From Oscillospiraceae bacterium (GTDB lineage: Bacteria > Bacillota > Clostridia > Oscillospirales > Ruminococcaceae), in contig JAQUTM010000006.1 in NCBI GenBank assembly GCA_028694405.1, forward strand, positions 1 to 28,834: a stretch of 28,834 nucleotides of DNA, in the 5' to 3' direction. The notes beneath the pieces were generated by a model, which did not search any database, was not told the origin of the DNA, and saw only the letters and a program-made list of their open reading frames with translations. How positions within the stretch are numbered: the first letter of the stretch is position 1; the number at the start of each line of letters is the position of its first letter. A program made the translations under genes and the position numbers. Of this stretch, positions 15,018 to 24,444 are shown piece by piece.

Positions 15018-15890
15018 ATGATGAATGTAGACAAATTGTATGCCGCAGTGGCCGAAAAAGGTGTTGTATGTGTAGGGCTGGATACAGATTTTAGCTATCT
15101 GCCTGCCGATTTTACAGACAGTACAAAAACCAAAGCGGAAAACATTGTAGCCTTTAACAAGCGCATTGTAGAAGCCACAAAAGATGTTGCGGGCTGTTAT
15201 AAAGTACAAATTGCCTACTATGAAAGCTTGGGTATTGAGGGCATGGTAGCCTATAAGCAAACCTTAGATTATCTGCGCGCTAACAAGCTGGTTACCATTG
15301 CAGACATCAAACGCGGCGACATTGCCAAAACAGCAGAGCTGTACGCACAGGGCCATTTTGCGGGCGACTTTGAAGCCGATTTTGTAACCTTAGCACCTTA
15401 CATGGGCATGGATTCCATTACTCCATATTTGCCCTACTGCAAGGACAACGGCAAAGGCGTGTTTGTTTTGGTGCGCACCAGCAACGGCGGCGCAAAGGAC
15501 TTTGAATATGAAAAATTACAGGACGGCCGTCATGTGTACGACCTAGTAGGCGATAAGCTGAACACCTTGGGCAAAGAGTACATGGGCGAAAACGGCTACA
15601 GCAGCATCGGCATGGTAATTGGCGGCACGCATATTGAGGAAGCTGCAGAAATCCGTGCAAAATATAAGGATAACTTCTTTTTAATCCCCGGCTATGGCGC
15701 ACAGGGCGGCACAGCAAAGGACATCGCGCAATATTTAATAAACGGCAACGGCGGCGTTGTAAACAGCAGCCGTGCGGTACTACTGGCCTACAAAAAGCAA
15801 GAAGGAACAGCCTTTGATGAGGCCGCACGCAACGAGTGCATCAATATGCGTGATGCCATCAAAGCAGAGTGTGCCGCTTTAAACAAATAA
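15018..15890 (+). CDS. pyrF: Orotidine 5'-phosphate decarboxylase (long, type 2)
   Basis: Decarboxylates OMP to UMP, the last step of the pathway. Its 290 residues place it in the longer PyrF subfamily of about 270-300 residues. The catalytic D-x-K-x-x-D motif is ADIKRGDIAKTA (Asp96, Lys98, Asp101). GVVCVGLDTD near the N-terminus and LVRTSNGGAKDF with FLIPGYGAQGG near the C-terminus form the phosphate-binding end of the barrel. Two ATGs stand in tandem at 15018 and 15021, and AAAGGAG favours the first. It lies 20 bases after pyrC. Confidence 0.97.
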   Translation: MMNVDKLYAAVAEKGVVCVGLDTDFSYLPADFTDSTKTKAENIVAFNKRIVEATKDVAGCYKVQIAYYESLGIEGMVAYKQTLDYLRANKLVTIADIKRGDIAKTAELYAQGHFAGDFEADFVTLAPYMGMDSITPYLPYCKDNGKGVFVLVRTSNGGAKDFEYEKLQDGRHVYDLVGDKLNTLGKEYMGENGYSSIGMVIGGTHIEEAAEIRAKYKDNFFLIPGYGAQGGTAKDIAQYLINGNGGVVNSSRAVLLAYKKQEGTAFDEAARNECINMRDAIKAECAALNK

Positions 15891-15916
15891 TTTTAAAAAC
15901 AGAAGGGAGCCGAAAA

Positions 15917-16663
15917 ATGGCGATTACCTACCAGAAAGCGCTGATAACAGCCAACGAGCAAATGACCGACACCGTTTTTTTACTAAAAGCCCAGTGGAGT
16001 GCGCCTACCCAGCCCGGCCAGTTTTTTATGCTGCGCACATGGGATAAAGCTCCTTTGTTAAGCCGACCCATCAGTGTGCATAACTGGGAAAACGGCATTG
16101 TCGAATTTTTATATGAGGTACGCGGTACAGGCACAGATTTACTAAGCCAAGCCAAAGCGGGAGATTTTATAGAGCTGACAGGCGCTTTGGGCAAAGGCTT
16201 TCCTGTTGAAAACATCAGCGGCAAGGTTGCGGTTGTTTCGGGCGGCATTGGCATTGCGCCCCTTTACTATGTGGTACGTGCGCTTGTACAAAAGGGCTGT
16301 ACGGTAGACTTTTATTGCGGTTTTCGGGATAAGCCCTATGGGCTGGAAAAATTTGAGGCGCTTTGCAGCAACGTGTATCTTGCAACCGATAGTGGGAATT
16401 ACGGTGTAAAAGGCTTTGTAACCGATTTGCTGCAGCCCGAGGGCTACGATGCCGTTTTAACCTGCGGTCCTGAGATTATGATGGAAAAGATAGCACACAA
16501 AGCCATGGCGGCAGGTACTGCCGTATATGTAAGCAAAGAGAGCCACATGGCTTGCGGTATCGGCGCTTGTCTTGCCTGCACCTGCAAAACAAAGGGCGGG
16601 CCCAAAAGTGTGTGCAAGGACGGGCCTGTGTTTAAAGGGGAGGACATATATGCTGACTGTTAA
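15917..16663 (+). CDS. pyrK: Dihydroorotate dehydrogenase electron-transfer subunit
   Basis: The FAD and [2Fe-2S] subunit that passes electrons from dihydroorotate on PyrD to NAD+. It has 248 residues. The FAD-binding motif is SRPISVHN at about 49, the NAD-binding glycine motif GGIGIAPLYYV at 109 and CGPEIMM at 183. The iron-sulfur cysteines are Cys213, Cys218, Cys221 and Cys233 in MACGIGACLAC and the following stretch. The ATG at 15917 follows AGAAGGGA; an earlier in-frame ATG would overlap pyrF and has no good site. Its last 14 bases overlap the start of pyrD, fitting a stoichiometric complex. Confidence 0.96.
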   Translation: MAITYQKALITANEQMTDTVFLLKAQWSAPTQPGQFFMLRTWDKAPLLSRPISVHNWENGIVEFLYEVRGTGTDLLSQAKAGDFIELTGALGKGFPVENISGKVAVVSGGIGIAPLYYVVRALVQKGCTVDFYCGFRDKPYGLEKFEALCSNVYLATDSGNYGVKGFVTDLLQPEGYDAVLTCGPEIMMEKIAHKAMAAGTAVYVSKESHMACGIGACLACTCKTKGGPKSVCKDGPVFKGEDIYADC

Positions 16664-17546
16664 TTTGTGCGGTAAAACGCTTAAAAATCCTGTTATTTGT
16701 GCCAGCGGCACCTTTGGCTACGGCAGTGAATATGCCGATATGTTGGATTTATCCAAGCTGGGCGGCATCAGCAGCAAAGGCTTAACACTTGTACCAAAAT
16801 ACGGTAACGAAGGCCAACGGCTGGCAGAAACGGCAAGTGGTATTATCAACAGTATTGGCTTGCAAAACCCCGGTGTAGAGCATTTTATTGCCCACGAGCT
16901 GCCCGATATGCTAAAAATGGACACCTGCATTTTGGCTAATTTAGGCGGTGCAGGCATAGAGGACTACGAAAAAGGTGCAGAGCTGTTAGATGCAACTGAC
17001 GTGCATATGATAGAGCTGAACATCAGCTGCCCGAATGTAAAGGCAGGCGGTATTGCCTACGGCGTAAAAAGCGAGAGCGCAAAAGAGGTGGTAAGCCGTG
17101 TGCGCAAATGCACCACTAAGCCGCTGATTGTAAAGCTTAGCCCACAGGCGGAAAACCTAGTAGATATGGCACTTACCTGCCAAGATGCAGGTGCAGACGG
17201 TTTAAGCCTTGTAAACACCTTTACTGCTATGGCGATTGATTTGGAAAAGCGCAAGCCTATATTCAACAACGTATACGCGGGGTTATCCGGTCCTGCTATT
17301 AAACCCATTGCACTGCGTATGGTGCATCAGGTGTGCAAAGCGGTACAGGTGCCGGTTGTTGGGCTTGGCGGCATTGCCAGCGGCAGAGATGCGCTGGAAT
17401 TTATCATGGCAGGTGCAACAGCCATACAGGTTGGCACAGCTAATTTTATCAAACCCGATATTACAATGGACATCATAACCCAAATGCAGCAATGGTGTGA
17501 CAAAAACGGCGTAAAAAGTCTAGACGAAATTAGGGGAATTGTATAG
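16650..17546 (+). CDS. pyrD: Dihydroorotate dehydrogenase, type 1B catalytic subunit
   Basis: An FMN enzyme that oxidises dihydroorotate to orotate. It has 298 residues. Type 1B features are the active-site cysteine in NISCPNVKAGG (Cys127), Lys43 in ISSKGLT, KLSP near 164 and the FMN phosphate site GLGGIASGRDALEFIMAGA near the C-terminus. The linked pyrK confirms the NAD-dependent 1B type. The ATG at 16650 has AAAGGGGAGG upstream and lies inside the last codons of pyrK (14-base overlap). A longer in-frame start inside pyrK is rejected because the family N-terminus begins at MLTVNLCG. Confidence 0.97.
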   Translation: MLTVNLCGKTLKNPVICASGTFGYGSEYADMLDLSKLGGISSKGLTLVPKYGNEGQRLAETASGIINSIGLQNPGVEHFIAHELPDMLKMDTCILANLGGAGIEDYEKGAELLDATDVHMIELNISCPNVKAGGIAYGVKSESAKEVVSRVRKCTTKPLIVKLSPQAENLVDMALTCQDAGADGLSLVNTFTAMAIDLEKRKPIFNNVYAGLSGPAIKPIALRMVHQVCKAVQVPVVGLGGIASGRDALEFIMAGATAIQVGTANFIKPDITMDIITQMQQWCDKNGVKSLDEIRGIV

Positions 17547-17565
17547 CGAAAAACAGCGCAAAATT

Positions 17566-17574
17566 TGGTATAAT
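17566..17574 (+). promoter_or_regulatory. Possible internal extended -10 promoter before pyrE
   Basis: TGGTATAAT, an extended -10 element (TGn followed by a perfect TATAAT), lies 74 bases before pyrE. No good -35 is present, which extended -10 promoters can tolerate. It could give pyrE-carA-carB some expression independent of the pyr attenuator. Confidence 0.4.
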
Positions 17575-17611
17575 AAAAAAGAAAAAAGAATTTGTAAAAG
17601 GAAGACAGAAC

Positions 17612-17639
17612 GTACATTTTTGTACCTGTAAACAGGAGG
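17612..17639 (+). promoter_or_regulatory. Two small hairpins overlapping the pyrE ribosome binding site
   Basis: GTACA/TGTAC (17612-17625) is followed by CCTG-TAAA-CAGG (17625-17636), the second pairing with part of AGGAGG at 17634-17639. The structures are short and share a base, so they are weak. They could damp pyrE translation. Confidence 0.3.
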
Positions 17640-17647
17640 ATATTACA

Positions 17648-18232
17648 ATGGCAACAAAAGAGCAGATTTTGGAAATTTTAAAGGAGACAGAGGCATTTTT
17701 ACAGGGGCATTTTTTATTAAGCAGCGGACGCCACAGCGGCGCTTACTGCCAAATGGCAAAATTACAGCAGTATCCCGATAAAGCAGCCATTGTTATGGAA
17801 AGCGTAGCCGAAAAGCTGAAAGATATGGACGTAGATGTTGTAGTTGGCCCCGCCATGGGCGGTATTGTATACGCTTACGAGCTTGGCCGTCAGCTAGGCA
17901 AACGTGCCATTTTTACCGAGCGTGTAGATAATGTGATGACCCTGCGCCGCGGCTTTGAAATTAAAAAAGGCGAGCGCTGTGTAATTGCCGAGGACGTAAT
18001 TACAACAGGCAAAAGCAGCCTGGAAACCGCAAAAGTAATAGAGGAGCACGGCGGCATTGTAATTGGACTAACCTGCGTGGTAGACCGCAGCAACGGTACA
18101 AGCCCATTGCCTGTTGTGGCAAGCGCCTTGCAGCTGGATTTGCCCAACTACGAGCCAGACAACTGCCCTTTGTGCCAAGCCGGCAAAGAGGAGCTTGTAA
18201 AACCGGGCAGCCGCAAAATGGAAGTAAAATAA
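17648..18232 (+). CDS. pyrE: Orotate phosphoribosyltransferase
   Basis: Joins orotate to PRPP to give OMP. It has 194 residues. Visible features are FLLSSGRHSGAYCQMAKL at the N-terminal substrate hood, VVGPAMGGIVYAYELG, the conserved FTERVD and the PRPP-binding loop VIAEDVITTGKSS. The cysteine-containing tail CPLCQAGKEELVKPGS is typical of the clostridial and thermophile type. AGGAGG lies 8 bases before the ATG. It follows pyrD by 101 bases, the largest gap in the operon, which contains a possible internal promoter. Confidence 0.97.
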   Translation: MATKEQILEILKETEAFLQGHFLLSSGRHSGAYCQMAKLQQYPDKAAIVMESVAEKLKDMDVDVVVGPAMGGIVYAYELGRQLGKRAIFTERVDNVMTLRRGFEIKKGERCVIAEDVITTGKSSLETAKVIEEHGGIVIGLTCVVDRSNGTSPLPVVASALQLDLPNYEPDNCPLCQAGKEELVKPGSRKMEVK

Positions 18233-18292
18233 ATTACGGAAAAACAGATAAAATGCAGGTGCTACAATGAACAAGAGGGAGAGGGAACAGCA

Positions 18293-19384
18293 GTGGAAAA
18301 AACAAAAGCATATCTGATACTTGCAAACGGTATGGTGTTTGAGGGCTTTAGCATGGGCGCACAGGGTACCGTTATCGGCGAGACAGTTTTTAATACAGGC
18401 ATGGTGGGTTATCAAGAAACCTTGACAGACCCAAGCTATTACGGTCAAATTATCACACAAACATACCCTTTGGTAGGCAACTACGGTGTAAATGACGAGG
18501 ACGGCGAAAGCCGTAAAATATGGTGCAGCGGTTACATTGTGCGTGAAAAATGTGAGCAGCCTAGTAATTTTCGCTGCAAAGGCACTTTGGACGATTTTTT
18601 AAAGAGCCAAAATATAATCGGCATTTACGGGATTGATACACGCCGTTTAACACAGGTTATCCGTGAAAGCGGCGTTATGAACGGCGCAATCACCACCGAA
18701 TACAGCCAACCAAACGATACCTTGCTGCAAGAAATCAAAGCGTATACCATTCAAGACGCAGTAGAAACCGTAACTGTAACAGCACCCGAGGTGTTTAACG
18801 AAAGCGGTAAGTACAACGTGGTACTTATGGATTTTGGCTACAAAACCAACATTTTGCGCAATTTGGTAAAACGTGATTGCCGAGTAACCGTAGTGCCGGG
18901 TAAAACCACGCCCCAGCAAGTTGCCGCATATAAACCAGACGGCATTATGCTGTCTAACGGCCCCGGCGACCCTGCGGAAAACACAGAAATTATCACCAAT
19001 TTAAGCACCATTATCAAAATGAATATTCCTGTGTTTGGCATTTGTTTGGGTCATCAGCTGGTGGCTTTGGCGCGTGGCGCAAAAACACAAAAATTAAAAT
19101 ACGGTCATCGTGGCGTAAACCAGCCTGTAACGGATATTTTCCACGACCGTACCTACATTACAAGCCAAAACCACGGCTATGCAGTTGTGGCAGATACAGT
19201 GGATACAGAGATTGCCACTGTGAGCCATTTTAACGCAAACGATAAAACAGTAGAGGGTGTGCGCTATAAGGACATTCCTTGCTTTACGGTACAGTTTCAC
19301 CCGGAGGCTTGCGGTGGCCCCAAAGACACCGAATATTTGTTTGATGAATTTATTGCTTTGATGTCGAAAGGAGGCGCACAATAA
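18293..19384 (+). CDS. carA: Carbamoyl phosphate synthase small (glutaminase) subunit
   Basis: Hydrolyses glutamine and channels ammonia to CarB. It has 363 residues. The N-terminal CPSase small domain includes LANGMVFEG, NTGMVGYQE and DPSYYGQI. The class I amidotransferase domain has nucleophile Cys251 in GICLGHQL and the His336/Glu338 pair in QFHPEACGGP. It starts at GTG (18293) after GAGAGGGAA. A nearby ATG at 18267 is out of frame. Its stop overlaps the carB ATG by one base (TAATG), which couples the two subunits. Confidence 0.96.
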   Translation: MEKTKAYLILANGMVFEGFSMGAQGTVIGETVFNTGMVGYQETLTDPSYYGQIITQTYPLVGNYGVNDEDGESRKIWCSGYIVREKCEQPSNFRCKGTLDDFLKSQNIIGIYGIDTRRLTQVIRESGVMNGAITTEYSQPNDTLLQEIKAYTIQDAVETVTVTAPEVFNESGKYNVVLMDFGYKTNILRNLVKRDCRVTVVPGKTTPQQVAAYKPDGIMLSNGPGDPAENTEIITNLSTIIKMNIPVFGICLGHQLVALARGAKTQKLKYGHRGVNQPVTDIFHDRTYITSQNHGYAVVADTVDTEIATVSHFNANDKTVEGVRYKDIPCFTVQFHPEACGGPKDTEYLFDEFIALMSKGGAQ

Positions 19385-22300
19385 TGCCAAAATGTCCTGA
19401 TATTAAAAAAGTTCTTGTGATTGGTTCCGGCCCGATTATTATCGGTCAGGCAGCAGAGTTTGACTACTCGGGCACACAGGCTTGCCGTGCGCTGAAAGAG
19501 GAGGGTATTGAGGTTGTACTAATTAACTCCAACCCTGCTACAATTATGACAGACAAAATGATTGCTGACGAAATTTATGTAGAGCCACTAAACACAGAGG
19601 TGGTAAAACGTGTAATTGAAATAGAAAAACCCGACAGCATTTTGCCTACCTTGGGCGGTCAAACCGGCTTAAACCTAGCCATGCAGCTTGCAAAAGAGGG
19701 ATACTTAGAGCAGGCAGGCGTACGCTTGCTTGGCGCAAAGCCCGATACCATCGAGCGTGCAGAGGACCGTCAGCTATTTAAAGATAGCATGGAAAAACTG
19801 GGTGAGCCCTGCATACCCAGTAAAGTAGTGGAAACCGTTGACGACGCTATGGCGTTTGCCAAAGTAATTGATTACCCCGTAATTGTACGCCCTGCTTTTA
19901 CAATGGGCGGTACAGGCGGCGGTATTGCCTATACCGAAGAGGAATTACATGAGATTGCAACAAACGGTTTGCGCCTTTCTCCTATCACGCAGGTATTGAT
20001 TGAAAAATGTATCAGCGGTTGGAAAGAGATTGAGTACGAGGTTATGCGTGACGGTAAAGGCAATGTAATTACCGTATGTAACATGGAAAACTTTGACCCC
20101 GTTGGTGTGCATACAGGCGATAGCATTGTTGTGGCACCAAGCCAAACATTAAGCGATAAAGAATACCAAATGCTGCGTACCAGTGCTTTAAATATCATTA
20201 CCGAGCTTGGCATTGAGGGCGGCTGTAACTGTCAGTTTGCCTTAAAACCGGATAGCTTTGACTACGCTGTTATTGAGGTTAACCCTCGTGTGAGTCGCTC
20301 CTCTGCTTTGGCAAGTAAGGCAACCGGCTATCCCATTGCAAAGGTTGCGGCTAAAATTGCCATTGGTTACAGCCTAGACGAAATTACAAACGCCGTAACA
20401 GGTGAAACCTGTGCCTGTTTTGAGCCTGCACTGGACTACTGCGTTGTAAAATTTCCCAAATGGCCTTTTGATAAATTTGTTTATGCCAAAAAGACACTTG
20501 GTACACAAATGAAAGCCACAGGCGAGGTTATGGCAATCGGCAATAACTTTGAGCACGCTATGATGAAAGCCATTGCAGGTGCAGAGTTAAAAATGGAAAC
20601 CATGACCTTAGACACACTTGCCGCGTGTACCACCGAGGAAGTGGTACAAAAGCTGCACAACTGTGATAACGAGCGCAGCTTTGTAGTTTACGAGGCAATA
20701 AAACGTGATGTAGATTTTGATACTATTTATGACATTACCAAAATAGATTACTGGTTCCTTGCAAAGCTGAAGCATCTGGCGGACCTTGAAAAAGGCTTGG
20801 CGCAAGGCACTTTAACCTTTGAAAAATATGCCGAGGCAAAACAGTACGGCTTTATGGATAAAACCATTGAGCGCTTGAGTGGTGTAAAGATTAAAGAGGC
20901 GATAGGCGATAAAGAACTTCATGCCGGCTTTAAAATGGTGGATACCTGTGCCGCCGAATTTAGCGCAAAAACACCATATTTTTACTCTACCTACGATGAA
21001 CACAACGATGCCGAAGAGTATCTTGCCGCCAAAAACAGCGACAAGAAAAAAGTTATTGTGTTTGGTTCCGGCCCTATCCGTATCGGTCAGGGTATTGAGT
21101 TTGACTATTGTAGTGTACACTGCACATGGACATTAAAAAAATACGGCTGTGAGGCAATTATTGTAAATAACAACCCCGAGACGGTTTCCACCGACTTTGA
21201 CACAGGCGACCGCTTGTATTTTGACCCCTTAAACTATGAGTATGTAGAGGATATTATTCGCACCGAGCAGCCTTGGGCAGTTGTAGTGCAGTTTGGTGGG
21301 CAGACGGCAATCAGCTTAACCAAGCATTTGCTAAAGATGGGCGTTAAAATTTTGGGCACCAGCGCCGACGCCATTGACGAGGCGGAGGACAGAGAGCGTT
21401 TTGACGCTTTGCTGGAAAAATGTAATATTCCGCGTCCTGAAGGCAAAACGGTATTTACAACAGAAGAGGCCGTAGCTGTGGGCAAAGAGCTTGGTTATCC
21501 CGTGTTGCTGCGCCCCTCTTATGTACTGGGCGGTCAAAATATGATTATTGCCTACAACGAGCAAGACGTTGTAGAGTACATGAAAATTATTACCGCTCAC
21601 GAGTTGGAAAACCCTGTTTTGGTGGATAAATACCTAATGGGTACCGAGTGTGAGGTAGACGCCATTTGTGACGGCACGAGTTATTTAATTCCCGGTATGA
21701 TGGAACACATTGAGCGTGCAGGTATCCACTCAGGCGACTCTATCAGCGTGTATCCGCCGCAAAACTTAACAGCTCGCATTAAAGATATTATTGTGGACTA
21801 CACCGGCCGACTGGCTATGGCATTGCATGTTGTAGGGCTGGTAAATATTCAGTATGTTGTATATAACAACCAAGTTTATGTAATTGAGGTAAACCCACGT
21901 TCCAGCCGAACTGTGCCCTACATCAGTAAAGTTACAGGCGTACCAATGGTAGAGCTTGCTGTGCGCTGTATGCTGGGTGAAAAACTGGAGGATATGGGCT
22001 ATGGCACAGGTATTTACCCCGAGGCAAGCCATGTAGCTGTTAAAGTGCCTGTATTCAGCTTTGAAAAACTGCACGACGTAGACACGCAGCTTGGTCCCGA
22101 GATGAAAAGCACCGGTGAGGTACTTGGCATTGCGCGCACCTTTGAGGAAGCGTTGCTAAAAGGCTTGGTTGCGGCAGGATACAACTTGAAAAAGCACGAA
22201 AAAGGCAAGGGCATTTTAATTACCGTGAAAGACAGCGATAAACCCGAAATTATCGATATTGCTTACGATTTATACAAAATGGGATATAAGCTGTATGCAA

Positions 22301-22599
22301 CAGGCGGTACTGCCCTTTATTTAAACGTAAACATGATACCATGCAGCCAAGTGCGTAAACTGCATGAGGAGGGCAGCGGCATTTTACAGCTGCTGGAAAG
22401 CGGTACAATCGATTATATGCTTTCCACCTCCGCTAAAGGGCGTATTCCCAGCCGTGACAGCGTAAAAATTCGCCGTAAAGCAGTAGAGCTGTCTATTCCC
22501 TGCTTAACTGCCATTGATACAGCTCGTGTACTGGTGGACGCTTTGAAGAGCGAAAAGAGTATGCAAGATGTAGAACTAATCGATATTAGCAAAATATAA
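19384..22599 (+). CDS. carB: Carbamoyl phosphate synthase large subunit
   Basis: Makes carbamoyl phosphate from bicarbonate, ammonia and two ATP. At 1071 residues it is full length. It has duplicated ATP-grasp halves: the first carries VLVIGSGPIIIGQAAEFDYSG at the start and RPAFTMGGTGGG near 165, and the second carries VIVFGSGPIRIGQGIEFDY near 560 and RPSYVLGGQNM near 710. An oligomerisation domain lies between them. The C-terminal MGS-like allosteric domain is present (about 935-1071: ILITVKDSDK, LYATGGTALYL, STSAKGRIPSRDS), so UMP or other effector control is possible at enzyme level. It is the last gene of the operon, followed by a bidirectional terminator. Confidence 0.97.
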   Translation: MPKCPDIKKVLVIGSGPIIIGQAAEFDYSGTQACRALKEEGIEVVLINSNPATIMTDKMIADEIYVEPLNTEVVKRVIEIEKPDSILPTLGGQTGLNLAMQLAKEGYLEQAGVRLLGAKPDTIERAEDRQLFKDSMEKLGEPCIPSKVVETVDDAMAFAKVIDYPVIVRPAFTMGGTGGGIAYTEEELHEIATNGLRLSPITQVLIEKCISGWKEIEYEVMRDGKGNVITVCNMENFDPVGVHTGDSIVVAPSQTLSDKEYQMLRTSALNIITELGIEGGCNCQFALKPDSFDYAVIEVNPRVSRSSALASKATGYPIAKVAAKIAIGYSLDEITNAVTGETCACFEPALDYCVVKFPKWPFDKFVYAKKTLGTQMKATGEVMAIGNNFEHAMMKAIAGAELKMETMTLDTLAACTTEEVVQKLHNCDNERSFVVYEAIKRDVDFDTIYDITKIDYWFLAKLKHLADLEKGLAQGTLTFEKYAEAKQYGFMDKTIERLSGVKIKEAIGDKELHAGFKMVDTCAAEFSAKTPYFYSTYDEHNDAEEYLAAKNSDKKKVIVFGSGPIRIGQGIEFDYCSVHCTWTLKKYGCEAIIVNNNPETVSTDFDTGDRLYFDPLNYEYVEDIIRTEQPWAVVVQFGGQTAISLTKHLLKMGVKILGTSADAIDEAEDRERFDALLEKCNIPRPEGKTVFTTEEAVAVGKELGYPVLLRPSYVLGGQNMIIAYNEQDVVEYMKIITAHELENPVLVDKYLMGTECEVDAICDGTSYLIPGMMEHIERAGIHSGDSISVYPPQNLTARIKDIIVDYTGRLAMALHVVGLVNIQYVVYNNQVYVIEVNPRSSRTVPYISKVTGVPMVELAVRCMLGEKLEDMGYGTGIYPEASHVAVKVPVFSFEKLHDVDTQLGPEMKSTGEVLGIARTFEEALLKGLVAAGYNLKKHEKGKGILITVKDSDKPEIIDIAYDLYKMGYKLYATGGTALYLNVNMIPCSQVRKLHEEGSGILQLLESGTIDYMLSTSAKGRIPSRDSVKIRRKAVELSIPCLTAIDTARVLVDALKSEKSMQDVELIDISKI

Positions 22600-22602
22600 A
22601 TA

Positions 22603-22642
22603 AAAATCCCCACGCCGTATCAATGCGGCATGGGGATTTTTT
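22603..22642. terminator. Bidirectional terminator between carB and the convergent membrane-protein gene
   Basis: The stem AATCCCCACGCCG with CGGCATGGGGATT has one C-A mismatch and an 8-base loop. T6 follows on the plus strand, and the A-run on the left supplies T residues on the minus strand. It serves both the pyr operon and the convergent gene ending at 22656. Confidence 0.9.
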
Positions 22643-22655
22643 ATCTTACATTATT

Positions 22656-24383
22656 TTAAAGATTAGGAGGAATATACAATGTGTATAAATCGTCTTGATA
22701 TACTACTTTGTACCGCTCCTCAGCAATTAAGTCTAAAATCATATTGTATTTATCTACTTTAAAATCATCCATAAATTCTTCTCTTATCAAAATAACAGGC
22801 AAAATACCTGCTTTGCGTTTTGCCGTAAATTCGGCAGAAAACTGCGCATAAGAAAAAGATTTTAAATCTACCCAAGGGTAAGTTAAATAGGGCTTCATAT
22901 CGGTTATTAAGTTGCCAATGGAGAAATTACCCCATACAAGCAGCTGATTGCCCTCGTAAGGCAGTAACAAGCTGCGTAGCATGTCCAACTCTTTTGCCCG
23001 CTGGGGACCTGTGTGCATACCCTCATAATCGGGGGCGCAAATAGTGGCAGTTGCGTCAAACACAGCAACGTCATTAAACAACCTGTAGCGTGTGTTATAA
23101 AAGCTGTTTTGCAGGCACGAAAAAAGCAAAATGCACAGCAGCCCGTGTTTTATGCCAACAGGCAAATTCTTTTTTAAATTTAGCTTTTCGCAAAGCCAAT
23201 TTGCACCATGCATCAAAACACAAACTGCCATAGCTAAGATAAAGTGTGAAAAAATAACATATTGGTAAACGGTATTGTCGCTGCCAATGGCGATACAGCA
23301 CACCACGGCACAGGCAATTAAAATCAAAGTGCTAAACAAGGGTTGGTCTTTTCTGTATTTAAAAATAAGTGCAATACCCACTGCCCACAGTGCAGCAACC
23401 ACAATACATAAAATGGCGGCATACACCCAGGTTTCGTGTATGCGGTAGCCAATGCGCCAATAAAGCCACAGGAAAGCGGCAGAGATAAGTACGCGCATCC
23501 AAACAGGTACTGTGCGCTTTGAAAAGCGCTGTAGCAGCCACGCAAGAGCATAGCCCAAAGCCGGCACGACAGCAATTAACAGCAGGCGTTTAAAGCCAAG
23601 CCATGTTTCACCAAAAAGGGTGATAACCATAGACAATATGTTGTGACCGTCCTGTGCATCAGTAGCTAAAGCTGCGGTAGCAACAAAGCTATCTGCAATG
23701 GCAGAAACACCGTATACTATACCTATAATAGCAAACCCTGTAAATAACCCGCCCAAAAAACCTATGCCAAAAAAAATCGTCTGTCTAACTGCATTTTTTT
23801 TATCGTTTTTACAAAACCAGTAATACCATACAATAGGGATAAATAAAGAAGCCTGTAAAATGTTAGGCAGACGAAAAAATACGTTAATACCTATAGTAAA
23901 GCCAGATGCAATAAAAAATGCAGGTTTATTTTGCTTTAACCCCTTTAAAAGCAGGGTAATACCTATACAAAAAAACAGCACCGAAAAGCTGTTGTAGTTT
24001 AACACAGTGGGAAACACCCGCACATATAAGGTGCCGATAAAGAGACACACCCACAGCACAGGACGTGGCATGTCATTTTTTAACCAGCTGTAAACCATAA
24101 GGCAAACAGCCACATAAGCCAGCCAGCCAAGCACCTGAAAAAGCAACGCCTGATACCCCGGCATCAGCGCGTACAGAGCACCGCCTAAAATGTCGGATAA
24201 GCCGGTTGCGGCGTCTCGGATTCCACAATCGGTAAATACATATTTATAGCTGGAAAGCACAAATGCTGTATCGGTAACGGCAATGCCTTTGTTTAAGTAA
24301 AAAACGGGCCATAAAAAGGTAAGTATCGCCAAAAGGTAGACAATAACCGTAGAAAAGTGTTTTTTATCTGGGAGAAGTTTCAT
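22656..24383 (-). CDS. Polytopic membrane protein, GT-C glycosyltransferase-like, unassigned
   Basis: A 575-residue protein I cannot assign to a named family. It has an N-terminal membrane segment, a first extracytoplasmic loop with NKGIAVTDTAF, about eleven further hydrophobic segments, then a soluble C-terminal domain of about 140 residues (from NTRYRLFND, including GMHTGPQRAKELDML and VWGNFSIGNL). A first-loop acidic residue, many membrane segments and an extracytoplasmic C-terminal domain recall GT-C enzymes that use polyprenyl-phosphate sugars. Whether Asp in VTDT is catalytic is a guess. GAGG sits 7 bases before the ATG, and it has its own promoter. It is a single-gene unit convergent with the pyr operon. 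Confidence 0.8.
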   Translation of the reverse strand: MKLLPDKKHFSTVIVYLLAILTFLWPVFYLNKGIAVTDTAFVLSSYKYVFTDCGIRDAATGLSDILGGALYALMPGYQALLFQVLGWLAYVAVCLMVYSWLKNDMPRPVLWVCLFIGTLYVRVFPTVLNYNSFSVLFFCIGITLLLKGLKQNKPAFFIASGFTIGINVFFRLPNILQASLFIPIVWYYWFCKNDKKNAVRQTIFFGIGFLGGLFTGFAIIGIVYGVSAIADSFVATAALATDAQDGHNILSMVITLFGETWLGFKRLLLIAVVPALGYALAWLLQRFSKRTVPVWMRVLISAAFLWLYWRIGYRIHETWVYAAILCIVVAALWAVGIALIFKYRKDQPLFSTLILIACAVVCCIAIGSDNTVYQYVIFSHFILAMAVCVLMHGANWLCEKLNLKKNLPVGIKHGLLCILLFSCLQNSFYNTRYRLFNDVAVFDATATICAPDYEGMHTGPQRAKELDMLRSLLLPYEGNQLLVWGNFSIGNLITDMKPYLTYPWVDLKSFSYAQFSAEFTAKRKAGILPVILIREEFMDDFKVDKYNMILDLIAEERYKVVYQDDLYTLYIPPNL

Positions 24384-24415
24384 ATCATATCCTCGTCTGT
24401 TTTTAACATGCTTCT

Positions 24416-24444
24416 ATTATAAGCTACACAAGTGTTGAAAGCAA
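24416..24444 (-). promoter_or_regulatory. Promoter of the GT-C-like membrane-protein gene
   Basis: On the minus strand, TTGCTT (24444-24439), a 17-base spacer and a perfect TATAAT (24421-24416), 33 bases before the ATG. Confidence 0.78.

Noticed and set aside
15418..15828. 136-codon minus-strand open frame inside pyrF
   Set aside because: It is Arg/Cys-rich, as expected from the complement of a GC-richer coding stretch, and the OMP decarboxylase on the plus strand is unambiguous.
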